Origin: Nematopogon swammerdamellus | Lineage: Eukaryota > Arthropoda > Insecta > Lepidoptera > Adelidae | Reading direction: 5' to 3' | NCBI GenBank assembly: GCA_946902875.1 | Contig: OX336336.1 | Location: 4,930,545-4,994,544 of the forward strand | Length of the DNA stretch: 64,000 nt | Part shown: piece by piece, positions 45,701 to 60,700 of the stretch | Numbering within the stretch: position 1 is the stretch's first letter | Layout: each line of letters begins with the position of its first letter | Notes under the pieces: generated by a model | Databases searched by the model: none | Told to the model about the DNA's origin: nothing | Seen by the model: the letters and a program-made list of their open reading frames with translations, nothing else | Translations under genes and position numbers: made by a program

Positions 45701-48700
45701 ACACTTGTGCTTTGGTATAGTTAAGCCGTCAAGCTCTTCCGAATTTATGGACGCAATACTCTAGCAAGTCACTTGTGGATAGACTTTTCGATCTATTAAA
45801 TGCTAAATATCATTTGGGTAAAGGTTTTAAGTCCCCATTGCGACTAATTATACTCCTATCTTATCTTATTTATATTTTGCGCGGGCGGCGAAAGTCATGT
45901 GGCCTGTACTTAAGAACAGTACAAGGCCGGCACTGCAGCCAATAACACCACTCCTCGCGAAACCACGCTCAGAGAGGCGCCATGCCAGCTACAAGGCGGA
46001 CAAAGAGGTGGTTGTCTAATTGATTAACACGCCTTTTGAAGATTCCCTGGTTTATAGGTGGCGGGGAACACATTGCCGGAAGACCGTTCCATATTTTCGC
46101 CGTAAGACATAGGAACGATTTTGAAAAGCGATGCGTTCTCAGAAGTTGTGTGTCAACAACATATGGATGTTCCGAGCGAGTCCGGCGGGTGTGACGAATA
46201 CGGATCGGAGCGGGAGGGATGAGGGAAGCCAGTTGGTCGGAACATCGGCAATGGTAGTACTTATATTAAGTCGACGGTAGGTAATACTTAGGTAGTACTT
46301 TATATTAAGTCGACGTTTCGCCCGCTACGTCACGGGGTTTTTCAGGGGTTGCGGAAGTTCCTGGAGCCGACGACGTCTGGTGTACGTTGTACGAGACGTT
46401 TGGTACATTCAGTAGCGTAACTAATCGATTCTTAACACGTTTCTTACATTGGAACCCTCTCTTAATTTTTTACTTTCATTATTACTTATTGGCACATCCG
46501 CCATAAAATATATTATGTGAAAATTTCAACCGGCTGCCTATTACGGTTCACAAGATACAGCACTCGGACGGACGGACAGACAGACAGACGACGTAGGCTT
46601 AGTAATAGGCGGCTTCCGTATGGATACGGAACCCTAAAAGCAACAATGCTCACGGTTATAGCAGAGCACGAGCTGCGACTCGCGCTCGTCGCCAATCTGC
46701 AGCGCGTTCACGAGCGTGCCCCGCCGCGCCGACTCCTCCCACCGCCCCCCGCCCTCCGCCTCCACCCGCCTCACACCCTGCAGTCGGGGAAAACGAAACG
46801 GGATATCATCGTGCTGGAATTGAACTTCAAAACCAAATCCAATCCACACATTTCCCCCCAATCATAGTCTCGGGTCCTTCAAGAGAGGCGTGAATAGGCA
46901 CTCCCCGCGTACGACCGTCCAGGACGTCGTTAGACACCTTATGGGTGGCCAGGCGCCACGTGTCGCGCTTTCTTAAAAAAAAAATTAAAATATATAGGTA
47001 TATTTTTTTCATATAAGGTGTCAAACGACATCCATGTACATTAGGTTTAATCTAACTAAGCTACTTCATAACGACTGGCTCTACTCCGACATGATCTTAT
47101 CGCCAATGATACTGCCAGAACTCAAATACGGGATAATTAGTAAAAGCTTGGTTTTTATATGTGAGTGAACCAATGTTTGCTGTGCCGAGAGACCAATAAT
47201 GGTGCAGTGGACAGTGCTAAAAACACCTCTCCTCGCGAAATCACGCCCAGGGAGGCGCCATGCGAGCAGATTTGCGGACTGTTGCCAGGCCTGTAGCTGT
47301 AGCCCTTTTGATACGACGTTTGAAGAAAACACACTGGCCGGAAGACGGTTTCACACCCTAGCGGTGCGACAAAGAAACGATTTAGGAAACCGATGGGTTC
47401 TCAAAAGCCCAATGTCAACAACAAAAGGGTGTTCAGTTTTTCTGTGACAAGTACTACGAAGATAGGTTGGATGACAAGGAATAAGGGATGCAAGTTGTGA
47501 GTGTAGGTGTGTTTGTGGGCGTGAACGTCACACAGTGTCAGTGGAGATTCGGTTTCTATCTGCAATCAGCTTTAGTGAGCCATTATCAGATTTGTTGACT
47601 ATACAAGGTATTACGCTACCAAAACTTGTAGACCAATGGCATTAGTGTTAGTGATAATATGTACAAGTGTACGCGCTGAGTGCATCTATTAGTGTGCCGA
47701 GCACCGCAGTGGCGTTCACGCACACTAACTCACTAACACTAATGGGTCTAAATGCCTAACTAATGCCATTGGTCTAAAAGTTTTGGTAGGGTAGTAGTTT
47801 TTAGGGTTCCACACCTCAAAAGAGGAAAATATGGAACCTCTGTAGGATCACTCTTGTGTCTAGATAGACACAAGAGTCTATATGTCCGTCTGTCACATCA
47901 TGTTTTCTCTCTGCGACCGCACTCATTAACACTTTACGTAAGAAAAAAACATATGTTTTAGGAAGCATTTTTTCTCCTAACAAAAAAATAAAATCAAATA
48001 AGTAGCTGTAAAAACCAATCATAGTGACCTTGTGACTTACTTACAACAAACAGCTGTTCTGCGTTTGAACATAGTACCTACTGTTACATACATGGTAGGT
48101 AGCAAACATGTTTTGTAAAATGTCTCGAAAAGTAATGCTAATAAGTTTTTTTGCGTAACGTGTTTATTTGAGTGTCTACTCTCCCGAAATTTTTGACATA
48201 AATATCGAAGCACCCTATAGTATATAACCTAATAGTACTTAGTAGAATAGTGGTTGATCCTCGGAGCCAGATTTAATTTCATGTCGAATACTTAGTTATT
48301 AACGCCTAATGGAGCGGAATGTTGAGCTTTTGGACTGTGTGAATGTGTGTATGACTTAATCAGAATGGTCGAGAGTAAAATAGGCGCACTCACCTGGCCG
48401 GTAGTTTGGTCGAGGACCTCCCAGTGGTGCTTATATCCAACTACCATCAGACTTGATTCACTATCCAAAAGTTTTATTAATATCGGAGACTCGCTCAGTT
48501 GTATATCCTGCAAAACAAACAGTATTCGTAATACGAGCGGCTAGAATTCGTGCAAATTCTAAATTATTATAAACCCCAATGTGGGTGCGGTATGTAGCTC
48601 ACCCTAATATGTGTAAATTCGAAACCAGCTTCGCTGTCTATTTTAACCTCTTGCACCATCAGGAGTATTCTCCTGCTGACCGCTACTGCTAACAATGTAT

Positions 48701-51700
48701 TGCCATTTTCTGAAAGTCCAAAAATATTCTATTCAACAACTGCTTACGTCTTATAAGACGTAAGTAGTAAATTATTAAAAAATATAAAATTTATATTATT
48801 TATTATTTTTAATTTACTATAAATAATTTAATTTAAGAAAAATAAAATTTAATTTTATTTAATTTTTTATAAAAATAAATTTTTAAAAAATATAAAATTT
48901 ATATTATTTATTATTTTTAATTTACTATAAAAAATTTAATTTAAGAAAAATGAAATTTAATTTTATTTAATTTTTTATAAAAATAAATTTTATAATTTAT
49001 AAAATAATTGTAATAATGATAAAATTAGTATATGAATAAATTTATTTTATAAAAAATTAAATATAAAACTTAATTTAAGGAATTCGGCAAAATTTTATAT
49101 TTAGTGACATAGACGACCCCTCATGTGTTAGCCGCCCCATTTGGACCGTGACATTTCCAGTCCGGATGTGCTGGCGGCCCTATTTGGACCGCGCGCACGA
49201 CTTCATACAAATAATTTATTGTAACGTGCAACATCCTTCTTAACTATTCTAACGAATGTCTAGTAATTGATGAAAGAGTAGGCTACCTAAAAATACACAC
49301 TTCTATGTGCTTGTCTTGTCAAAATAATTTTGCCAAGCGATCTTCAGTCGGTCTATATCGGAAATATCGCCAAAAACGCAGAGTGCACCCGATTTTGGCC
49401 AAAATCGATTTTGCCCAAAATGGCGTAGCACTCAATGGGTTGACAGCATCGGGCCGCTAGCACATGAGGGGTGTTATGTTATATGTCGGCAGTGCACTTT
49501 AAATTATATCGTATAGAAATAGAGTCACTCACCAGTCTCGGCGACATCGAAATAATGTGCCGCTTTAGTGCGCGGCAGGCGTTGCTGCTTGCAGTCCTGA
49601 AGCGGGCGCATGGCCCACGCGCCCGCGCACAGCTCCGCCAGCGGCAGCGCGTACACGCCTCCCGCGCCTGCGCCGCTCAATTCACCTCGTCGTTCGGAGC
49701 CGCCGCGCGCGCCGGCCCGGAATAGTCCCACACGCTCGGTGACGCGCGCTCCACGGACGCATCCCTCCCACCGCAACACCACGCGCGTCGTGCCGCACTC
49801 TGAAAATGTTCAGTTTAAACTTCTAACTTACAATGGTCCTTCGAGCCGGATTAGATTCAGTCGATTATGTTTGATCCTCGGCTACTCGTGCTCGGCTAGG
49901 TGGTCAGACGACATAAAAAAGGTAAACGGGAGTTGATGGATGAGAAGAGCGGAGAACAACATGCAATGGTGCGCCTTGAGAGAGGCTTATGTCCAGCAGT
50001 GGACCGATACGGGCTGATGATGATGGTCTCTATAGATCGTAAAATATAGCTTTGATCTCTGTGACATATGTCATCGAAAACACATGCATGAAAATCAGTA
50101 TTTTTTACAGTAAAATGCATGCAAGACAAAGTCATACTTTATTGGTGGTAGCACACGAATGGTGATGTAAGATGTTCGGCCTTGAAATATAATAATCGAA
50201 TCTTGTTCTATCGATCTTGATGATGATGATCGATGTTGCAAATATAATCCTTAAATCTAATTCTAAAGTGGACTTTTCAACGAAAATTCCTCGAAATTTG
50301 GGGTTGCCACATCAAAAATTAACAAACAAAAAATTAAAATTAAACTAGGTAATTCGATCAAAATCTAAATCATCCAGTTTTGTTCGTCAGCTGCTCAATT
50401 ATTATCGAATTTCAACATCGTCCCAACTAGGTCCCAAGTCCCAACCCTCTTCTAGAATGTCGCGATGATGACAAGATGATACTACCTTACTCGGTGGTAG
50501 GGTTCAACCCGCCCGGGTTGATACCACTGCACTGAATGAAAACGCTCGGTCGAAACGGCTATGTAAATAATTCGTGTTTTCCGTCCAGTTCAGTGTAGCC
50601 GGCACGATCGAAGGGAAGCACTGACATGGCACTTAGTTCACCCGGTGTTATGGGCTGACATCACGGATGTTGTAAGTGATATAGCCAACCGTGCCAGTTT
50701 CCATAAAAAAAAAAGATGAGATCAAGCTATATTCTATGAACTATAGTTATGTTAGAACACACTCGTAGAGGTTCAATGTTTAGATACGTACCTTCAAGTA
50801 TGTAAGTGTTGGACGTGGTTGCTAGTAGGAGCCGCCCCTCGGACAGCTGGACGGCGCACACGGGAGCGGCCGGCAGCGGCGCGGCACGCCACACTCGCCC
50901 CTCCCACGGCGCGCGTCGCAACCCACCCACAACTGCACACATCACATTCTGGCTCATCCATTTTATTACAATTTCCATTCAAGTACATAAGAAAGAAAGA
51001 AGAAAGAAAGAAATGATTTTCATTTTCTCTTAATTAATCCTTAAAAATAACAATGGTACAAAAAAACTAAAAGAGAAAAATGGACAGGCGCAGCCTTTGC
51101 CGCTACACACCCACTCGTCTCGTCTCGAATTTAAGCCTGCCCCAAACAGTCGATACATTTTTGAACATGATATACCTACCTATATTTGAACATGATAAAG
51201 CCTAAATGAACAATAATAATGTTAGTTTTGTAACAATAATTATGTTAGTTTACAATTAAGATTAAAATAAATGCACCTCAATACACCGACAATACACCTC
51301 ATGATGCGCATACCTCGGCGCATACACATCTGGAATCCTCTAGCTAGCCTCACGTTTTACCTACAATCTGAAGCCAATCAAGACATTATAGTGCATGTTA
51401 GATTGTCATTAGTCCCAACCCAAACCCAAAGTATCTTAAATATTCATATATTTTTATTTTTTTATTTTTGACAATACAATTATACTACATTGTAGTTTAA
51501 TATACTAACATAGTTATACATACATACATAGCGTCACGCCTGTTTCCCGGTGGGGTAGGCAGAGACAACGGATCTCCACGTGCCACGATCCTGACACACC
51601 TCTGCCGCCTCTTCCACTCCCATAATGTTCTTCATGCATGCTCGTCGGTTACGGGTACTAAGCACTTGCCCCTTTTTGAGCACATGCCCGATCTGGTCCA

Positions 51701-54700
51701 GGTACGTGCGTCTAGGGCGACCCTTCCCGACTCTTCCACTCACATTTGCTTCATAAATTTCTTTCGTTAGTCTCCTATCATCCATTCTTCCAACATGACC
51801 GAACCACCGAAGCATCCCTTTCTCAATCCTTGTCACTATATCTTCTTTCAACCCACAGCGCTCTCGCACTACACTATTTCTCAATCTATCTTTCATTGTA
51901 ACTCCGCACATACTCCTCAACGCGCGCATTTCCACAGCATTAATCCTGCTTTCATGCTTCGTCTGCCATGCCCAACTTTCACTCCCGTACATAAGTGTAG
52001 GGGCCAGCACTCCACCATGGACAGCCAAACGTGCCCTAGTTGACATGCTTTGGCTGCTCATAATAGCGTGCAACGCCCCATTCACTTGGTTGCCGGCTTT
52101 CACTCTCTTTTCTACATCTCCTTCACATTTTCCATCACGCGTGAACATATTCCCCAGATATACAAATTCGTTCACTTGCTCCAGTCTCTCATTCCCAATC
52201 CTGACATCGCATTCGGACACTATTTCATTCCTCTCCAGTACCATAACTTTCGTCTTGTTTACATTCACTTTCATTCCCTTCGTTTTAAATGCTTCAACCA
52301 TAACAGTTACCATGTCCTGCAACTCGCCCACCGACGATGCAAGTATCACTTGATCGTCGGCGTACAAGAGGCATTTCACAACTAACTCATCCATTCTTAA
52401 TCCACAATCATATTCTTTCAGATCAGCCAAGCAGCTGTCCATGAATAGATTGAACAGCCAGGGTGACGCCACACACCCCTGTCTGACCCCTCTAGAGATG
52501 TCAAACCAGTCGGTGTATGCCCCGCTTATCCTGACGCAAGCCCTAGAACCCTCATAGAGAGATTTCAGCGCTTGCACCAAGTGACTGTCCACTCCATACT
52601 CGGACAACACTGCCCACAACTCATTCCTCATCACTTTGTCATAGGCCTTCTCCAGATCTACGAACGCGCAAAAGACCTTCTGGTTTTTCGCCAGATATTT
52701 TTCGGCTATGCACCGTAGGGAAAAGACCTGATCCGTGCATCCCATACCCTTCCTAAATCCCGCTTGTACATCCCAGATTTTTTCTTCCGTAATTTTCAAC
52801 ACCCTTTCAATCAGTACTTTTGCGTACAGTTTGCCGACAATGCTGAGAAGGCTTATGCCCCGGTAGTTTTTGCATTCCTGCTGCGAACCTTTTCCTTTAT
52901 ACAGCGGGACGATCACAGCTTTGCACCAATCATCTGGTACTCGGCCGTGTCGCCAGCACATATTAAAGAGCCGGTGCAACAGGTCTGCAACCACCCAACC
53001 ACCGCCCCTCAGCATTTCGACCGACACTCTATCATATCCCGCTGCTTTACCTAATTTCATGCCTTTCAATGCTTTCTGAATCTCATCCACACTAATCTCG
53101 CTATCATCATCCATACTAGGCGTGTCGCTCACAGCTCCAGCTTCAGGCTGTGTCTCCACACCTTCAGGTTCAAAAAGTCTTTCAAAATAATCCTTCCATC
53201 GTTCTAAAATTTTCTTTTCATCCTTTAATACACATCCCTCATTGTCCCTGATATCCGTTATTTTACATGTCTCTGATTTCTTCCGGACTGTTTTTACCAT
53301 TTTCCAAAACAGTTTTATATTAGTCCGGAAGTTGTCAGAGAATCTCCTGTCATTCTTTTCTTTCTCTTTGCTTTTACTTCTTTCAACACATTCTTTCACT
53401 TTCATTTTAGCCTCAACATACCTTTGTTTTCGTACCTCTACTACATTATTTCCTGCGTTCACTCTTCTGTCAGCCTTACTCGCTAACAGATCAAGCCATG
53501 CTTTCTTCTTCTCATCCACTACACGTTTTACATCATCATTCCACCAAGATTTATTGTTAACATAGTTATGTTGATACAAATTACGTATCAAAGTTTGACA
53601 AAGGCTCTTTACACCTGATTCACTTAATTATTAAGTCTTTGTAGTCAGAACTCTCAGCAAAATTGTTAATCTTGCTCTCAAGCTGTGTTTTAGATAGACC
53701 ATGGGCTGTGTTATTATGTGGCTAGTCACTAAATTCTTGTAAAAATATGTTTAAAAAATACCCTGCGAAGTTTCTTGTCGGTTCTTCTTCGTGGGTGTAA
53801 TCGAATCGGATAGAACAAATTGTGACAAGTTCGAGAGCAGTCTAACTGCCATATGAATGATCAATAAACAATACAATACAATACAATTGCAGTACTAGCA
53901 GATATTGTACTGCAAACTGTTAGGAATGGTAGTTCGGACGTAGCTCGACCGTTGGAGGCTGAACGTGGTACGGATTCCACGTAAAACTGTGTAGGTAGGT
54001 CCCTTCCCTTCTAACCTTACTAGGTGGTAGGGTTTATCCGGCCCGAGTAGATACCACCGCACTGAATGAAACGTCGGTCGAAACGGCTGTGTAAACAGTT
54101 CGTGTTTTACGTCCAGTTCAGTGAAGTCGACGGTGACGTAATCAACCGTGTCAGTTTCCATAAAAAAAGTTGCTTGACGCATCACTTACTGTGCCTGAGT
54201 GAGGTCGTGTGTGGTTCTTCTAATTCACTTCACACAACCCTGCCCTACTACACTTCCCTGTATTTTTTTTTATGGAAACTGAAACGGTTGGCTACATCAC
54301 TTACACCATCCGTGATGTCAGCCCATAACACCTGGTGAACTAGGTGTCATGTCAGTGCTTTCCTTCGATCGTGCCGGCTACACTGAACTGGACGGAAACC
54401 ACGAACTATTTAAATAGCCGTTTCGGCTGACGTTTCATTCAGTGCGGTGGTACCAAACCCTGGGCGGGTTGAACGCTACCACCGACTAAGGTAGGAAGGG
54501 AAGGGACCTACAGTTCAGTGGAATCCGAACCACGGTCAGCCTCCAACGGTCGAGTGGTCACCCATGCAAATACTGACCGCGGCCAGCGTTGCTTAACAAT
54601 CAATAGCAACAATTAGCTATAGAAATAAAAATCTAACCGGCGGATGCGAGGCTGGTGGGTGCGTCTCCGCGGAGCACAGCGTCCAGCTTCAGCGCCTGGC

Positions 54701-57700
54701 CCACGTGCAGGAAGCGCTCCGTGCGCGCGGCCCCCGCGCCCGCCGCGCCCGCCCCGCCCGACCACACGTCCGACAGCGCGCGCCGCGAGAGCATTGGCTG
54801 CAAACCATCACAGTCGCGAATGTGCAATGAAGGATTATACTGCTTTCTATCTCTGTCAGTGCAAATAGCTCCTCAGATGCATAGTTCAACCAATATTATT
54901 TTGGTTTTGCGGTTATCACATTTGTTCTTATAGAAAGCGCCGAGCCATCCATAAGGTGTCTAATGACGCCCATGGACATTCGGTCATATGCGGGGGTTGT
55001 CAATGCCATGCCGGCCTAACAGGTGATACACGCCCCTCTCGAAGGATCCGAGACTGTAGCGCGATAAGTCCAGCCAGCGTCTAGGGATGCAAACCCTGCG
55101 CTTTGCGAGGAGATAGAAAGGGGGGCAGGGGGGGGGGGGGGGGGAACTGCAAGATCACGCCAAACAGCTCCTCCGAGCACTCTCCGTGGAATAGGGCGCC
55201 AACATTCTCCTTTGAAATATTATTTAATTAACTATTTTCTATGGGTAATTATTTCTCGCGTCTGTTTCTATTTTAAATTAGCCTAAGCTATGCTGCTTCC
55301 CAAGAGCCGCAGATGGGGCTTTGGCAGTCTCGTAACATCTCAAGATCTGTTATATTATGTTATGTATGATGCTCCTCATTTACCATAGGATATTTCAAAG
55401 AATTCGGACGAAACCATATACCATAAGATATTTCAAAGAATTCGGACGAAAACATATACCATAAGATATTTCAAAGAATTCAGACGAAGAGAAATGAAAT
55501 AGTTAGGTACTGGAGTGTGCGGTGCATTAGAAGCAAACTCACCACCTTATGGTCGGTGCAGTGTTCGGAGTAGATGTCCCGTATGAGGGTGTCCAGCGTG
55601 CGCTGTCGCTTCAGCGCGAACGTCGGCGTTTGAAACGCTGCCTTCTCACCGTTCATTAGCTTCACCTGCAAACAAACACAAGAGATATGCCAATTAACAT
55701 TAACAATCATATGCGCACTTTAAGTGTGCAAATAAAGACATTTTAGATTTGAAAGGCAGCAATGTCCTAAAATTTCAGCAGGTAGTATATCTATTTAGGC
55801 ACTACATTTGTTGATATTCCTTTGGTTGGATCACCTAGCCCAAGCTGAAAAAACCGGGCAAGTACGAGGCGGATTATAGGTCCGAGATTTCTTCACAAAA
55901 AAAAAAACCTTAAAAAACAAGTTTCTCGTTGGGGACCCAATTATTTTTTTATTTTTTCTATTTTTTATTATCTGTTGATGACAACAGAATATGTGTTATT
56001 ATGGCGTATATAAATCCGCCATAATAACACATTCTGTGAAAATTTCAACAGACTATATCTATTGCGGTTCCAAAGATACAGCATTAAGACAGACAGACAG
56101 ACAAACAGACATACATATGGCGTAGGCTTAATAATATGACATACGAAGTACGGAAACCTAAAAATGTGACAACCGAATACTGCGTGCCGTACATAAACCG
56201 AGACATAAACGCTCGAAAGAGGAAGAGCATATTACTTCCTATTTGTTGGAACGAGACAAGTCTAATTCTACATGAAGTGGAGACTAACCAGCAGGAACTC
56301 CCTGAAGAGCTGCGGATCGCTGAAGACGGCCGGACACGGCAGTGAAGGTCCGAATGGTGGAACCGTGTCGTCGCTAAACACGCTCAGTCTGTATCCCTCG
56401 CCTTCCACCTCCGACACCACCGCGAATATGTCTGAAGCGGCGTTAAGGAACCTCTGAAGCGAATGCTCTGAATATTATCGATTTCCTAAGCTCTATGATT
56501 ATATTTGGAGAAGGCATTTACATTGGGAGACGGACAGGCAATAATTAGCAACATAAATCATCTTGATATACCTTCTAATTCTGCTATTACATTGCGGCAT
56601 TGCACCATTAACACGAGCACGGGCGTAACCTGGATTTGGAGAGGGGGGGGGGGGGGGGGGGAGGGGAGACATTCATTTATGTTAGCCACTGCGGCCTGCG
56701 GTGCCTAGGTCACGTTTACAATAGATACCAAATGGTTTTTTTTGTTTTAGGGGGGGGGAGGGAACCCTAAAAACACCCCCCCCCCCCTCGACACGCCTAT
56801 GAACACGAGTGCTCCATGGTTCGCCCACTTCCATACGGTTTCATGTTATTAACTTAGGGTCCTTCCCCTATTCCTGCTAGGTGGTTAAACTTTTAGTTAG
56901 GGAGGCGAATAGGGGATTTTTCGGCCATACTCGAGAGCATCAGTTTACGATATGAGAGATACCTTAGACCTAATAGAACAACTTTGGAAAGTATTAGCTC
57001 TTTATCTAGTGACGCGCGCCAAGGATAGAAGATCAGATTAGTAAAAAAAAAATCGATAGTCTGAAATACTCGAGCGCGTCAAATTAAGATATTGGGGGTT
57101 GATTTTAGTGTTTTAAGACTAAAAGTCCTTGACGCCACAAAGTTATAGGGTCGTGAACTTGTAAAAAAAAAACGTTAATCCGGTATTCTCGAGCGCGATA
57201 ATTTTTTATTTTATTTTGAAGAATATAATCTAAAACTTACAAAAAATACAAAATCTGCCGGTTTCCGCGTGACCGGAAGTGTGGAGGAGCCATTTCGTCT
57301 TCCGAAAAACGCGTTGCGGCATATAAATCGCAAACGATACATTTTACAAAAAAAAGGTAAATATAGTATAATAATAAAAGAATAATAATAAAAGAAAAAG
57401 GTTATTTTATTTTACACAAAAAAGGTCTCTTTATATTTTTGTCTAAAGTCAAAACTTTTGGACTTATAACATCATAAAAACTCAAACTTGGTTTTTTGAG
57501 TATATCTCGAAAACGGAGGGTGTTACAAAAAAAGTTGATATGAAACAACGATATTTAAATTATCTAACTTTTATTATATCTCAAACTTTTTTTTTCCTAA
57601 AGCTTCTCAAAATTTTTGTGGACTCAAAAAAAGTTCCGCGTATCTGTATAAAAAAGTATTATTAACATGTACAGTTTCATTTATTTACAATATTCAACAG

Positions 57701-60700
57701 CCTGTTAATCCTCAAATTGTTTTTGGACGTACCGTAAGCAAAAAGGAGTGGAACGAATAAAGAGGGATGTGCCATAAACATGTATAACAGACTGAGCGCT
57801 CCACAGAAATATGCCTTTTCGTCAGATTAAGAGAACCCACCAACATTTTTGTCAGATTAAGAAAATATGCTTTCAGGACACCGAGATAAAAATTTGACGC
57901 TCTCGAGTATTTCAAAAGAACCTTTTTTTTGCATTTTCAAAAATTTGTCGTAAGTTATCGTCACGCCAAAATCGTCAGTTTTTTTGAAGGGAGCTTCCTT
58001 GGGGCCTACTTCTGAACACCCCTTCTGAAAATCTGAAGCTCTCGAGTACATTTTTTTTCGGATTTTTTAATATCTTGTATGCCTACCCCCACCACGCAAA
58101 CCGGCAGATTAGTATAACGTTGTTATCGGAGGCACTTGTGGCATACGTGGTATGAATATCTGACGTGCTCGAGAATGCCCAAGTAACTGTTTTTTTTACA
58201 TTTTTGAAAAACCGTACACGCCATACCCACCGCTAAAATGGTTATCATACTAGCTTTTCTTTTCGAAACTACTTCATCTTTCGATTTTAATAGGTCTCGA
58301 CGGTGCTCGAGAATGCCGCCATTTAGCGACCTCACTTTCCTAACTATTTGGAACGGAACGGAACCGCTGTATGCCGATACAAATTCAACAGCCCATTTTT
58401 CTCCAATTGCTTTCATCGCTCACACGGTTGCAATCGAAAGTGCATTCCGCGGTAGGGCGAAAACCGTTGATGATTGTTACGAAAAGGATACGAGTGAAGT
58501 GGCTCTTGACACACTGCGGGTTGAATGTGTTGTGCGCGTTGTCCTCCGTGAACACAATGTTCACAATGTCGTTGCCGATGTGTCTCTTGCGCTCCAACTG
58601 CAACGAGAGACGAGACGTCACGATCTGCGGAGTTAGTGTCGCTCTGTCTGCAGGATAATTAAGCGGCGGGTGGTCCGGCGGTCGCCTAGGTCTGGGCGTT
58701 GGCTTCTATTGATTTATTTATTTATTTAATTAATTAATACATACATACATACATATCATACACGCTGAATCCCGACAATCGGGGTAAGCAAAGTAATCGG
58801 TGTTGTGCTGCAAGAACTCAGATAAATTAGTTAATTAATGTATTTATTTATTAGAAAATAGACAGCCTAATCAATTTATTACAAAAGAGACAGCCAATCA
58901 CAAACAGATAGGTTGTGCAATGTGCAGTGTAATGTGGTGTAATCTAATGTAATTCTTGCGAGAGGTCCGAGGTTCGAATCTGGTCGGCGCGTACCAATAA
59001 GTTTCTTTTGTCGCAAAAATTCATAACCATAGTGTTTTAGGATAAACTTTTGTCATATCATAACCATAGTGTTTTAGGATAAACTTTTGTCATAACCATA
59101 GTGTTATAGGATAAACTTTTTTCATAACCATAATGTTTTAGGATAACATTTTGTCGCTCTACAAACTTTCATTCATAAAGTTATGTGAAACCCTAGATAG
59201 GTAATTAGAGAATGTTGACAGACTAACTTGTTGTTTGTTGTCCTTGGAGAATGGTAGCATGGTGGACACGTGGAACATGATCTCGTGTCCCTGGTGCATC
59301 GTGTACACAGAGTGACTCCCCGTCATGTCTCCTGTGATAAACAAATCAGTTTTTTGCTATAGCTATCTATTGACAAATTATGCCTTGTTTGCGGCAGATT
59401 AATACGGACAAAGTTGCGTAGTAGGTACACAATATAGATTTTCTTGAATGATTATTGAAGATAATAAAATAAAATAATAAGCTATTTTTATTTGAACACG
59501 TACCCTTTACGTCTAAACCTCCCCGGAAGCGATTCCAGCCGCGCAACCGAACCTTCTCGCCGAGCAGTGAAATGAATCGGTCCCATTTCTCGTCACCCCT
59601 TTCTGAAAAAAAAAACAACGTTAAGTATATTATACCTATGTAAGTATAGATGTCCTGCTAACTGATCTGATAATAAAACTAAAAAAATAATATAACATGC
59701 AAAAACAAACAAAAATTCTTAAAAATAAACAACTCAAGACAACATTAAACGTGATAAGTACATTTATTTTTTAGTAATTAAATTATATTAAAGTAGGTAT
59801 TATTACATTTTTGTTGTCCTTGGGAATGAGCAGGTGTGATGGTATGTTGTGAGGGTGTATATGTGAATATGCAAGTATGTATGTGTGGTGTTCGCGAGGC
59901 AATCGTAAGTAAATACCAACGTAATACAAACTCTTTGGTAAATACATATATATATAAAAAATATAACAACCGCCTTAAAAAATGTATGAAATAAAAAAAT
60001 TAAAATCGAACCCTAGAGTTGAGATCGAACCGACCGCCGCGAACCGAGGCGGTCGGTTATTTTTGCTTGTTTTAGCACCACCGCCTTCAACTCTAGGGTT
60101 CGATTTTAATTTTTTTATTTCATACATTTTTGAAGGCGGTTTTTATATTTTTTTAAATAGTTTTTTATTTCACAGTTTTTTTAGTAATTTTTATTAGCTA
60201 TTAATGTACTCGGCGGAATCGCTCGGCCTTCGGCCTCGCGATTCCGCCTCGCTTTCCAATCCGATCTTGACCAAAAAAAAAAAATGGGACCACATTGGAG
60301 CTAGACTGAACCGAACACAAAAAGAATCATCGAAATCGGTTCACAATTGGGGAAGATATTGCTGAACATACATAAAAAAAAATACATACAGCCGAACATA
60401 GAACCTCCTCCTTTTTTGAAGTCGGTTAAAAACATAATTGAACAAATATTTTCTCGGGCGCCACCTGCTGTCTGTTTATAAGGAAGGAGTGCTTGCTCAA
60501 ATGAAACATGTCATAGGCGCAGACTTATTGTTTACTAGCTTTTGCCTGCGGCTTCGCTCACGTGAAATTCGTATTTAAAAAAAAGAAAACAAGTAAGCCC
60601 GCTACCGTACCTTTATTTCGGCGCGCGGAACAATTCGGTTTGTATGAGAGCCACATCTTAGCGTAACCGGAACTGAATTTTATTTAGCCTATCCTATGTC

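Noticed and set aside
53558..53632. Upstream in-frame extension of the RTE reverse transcriptase
   Set aside because: It lies outside the 12-bp target duplication, so it is flanking DNA that happens to be open.
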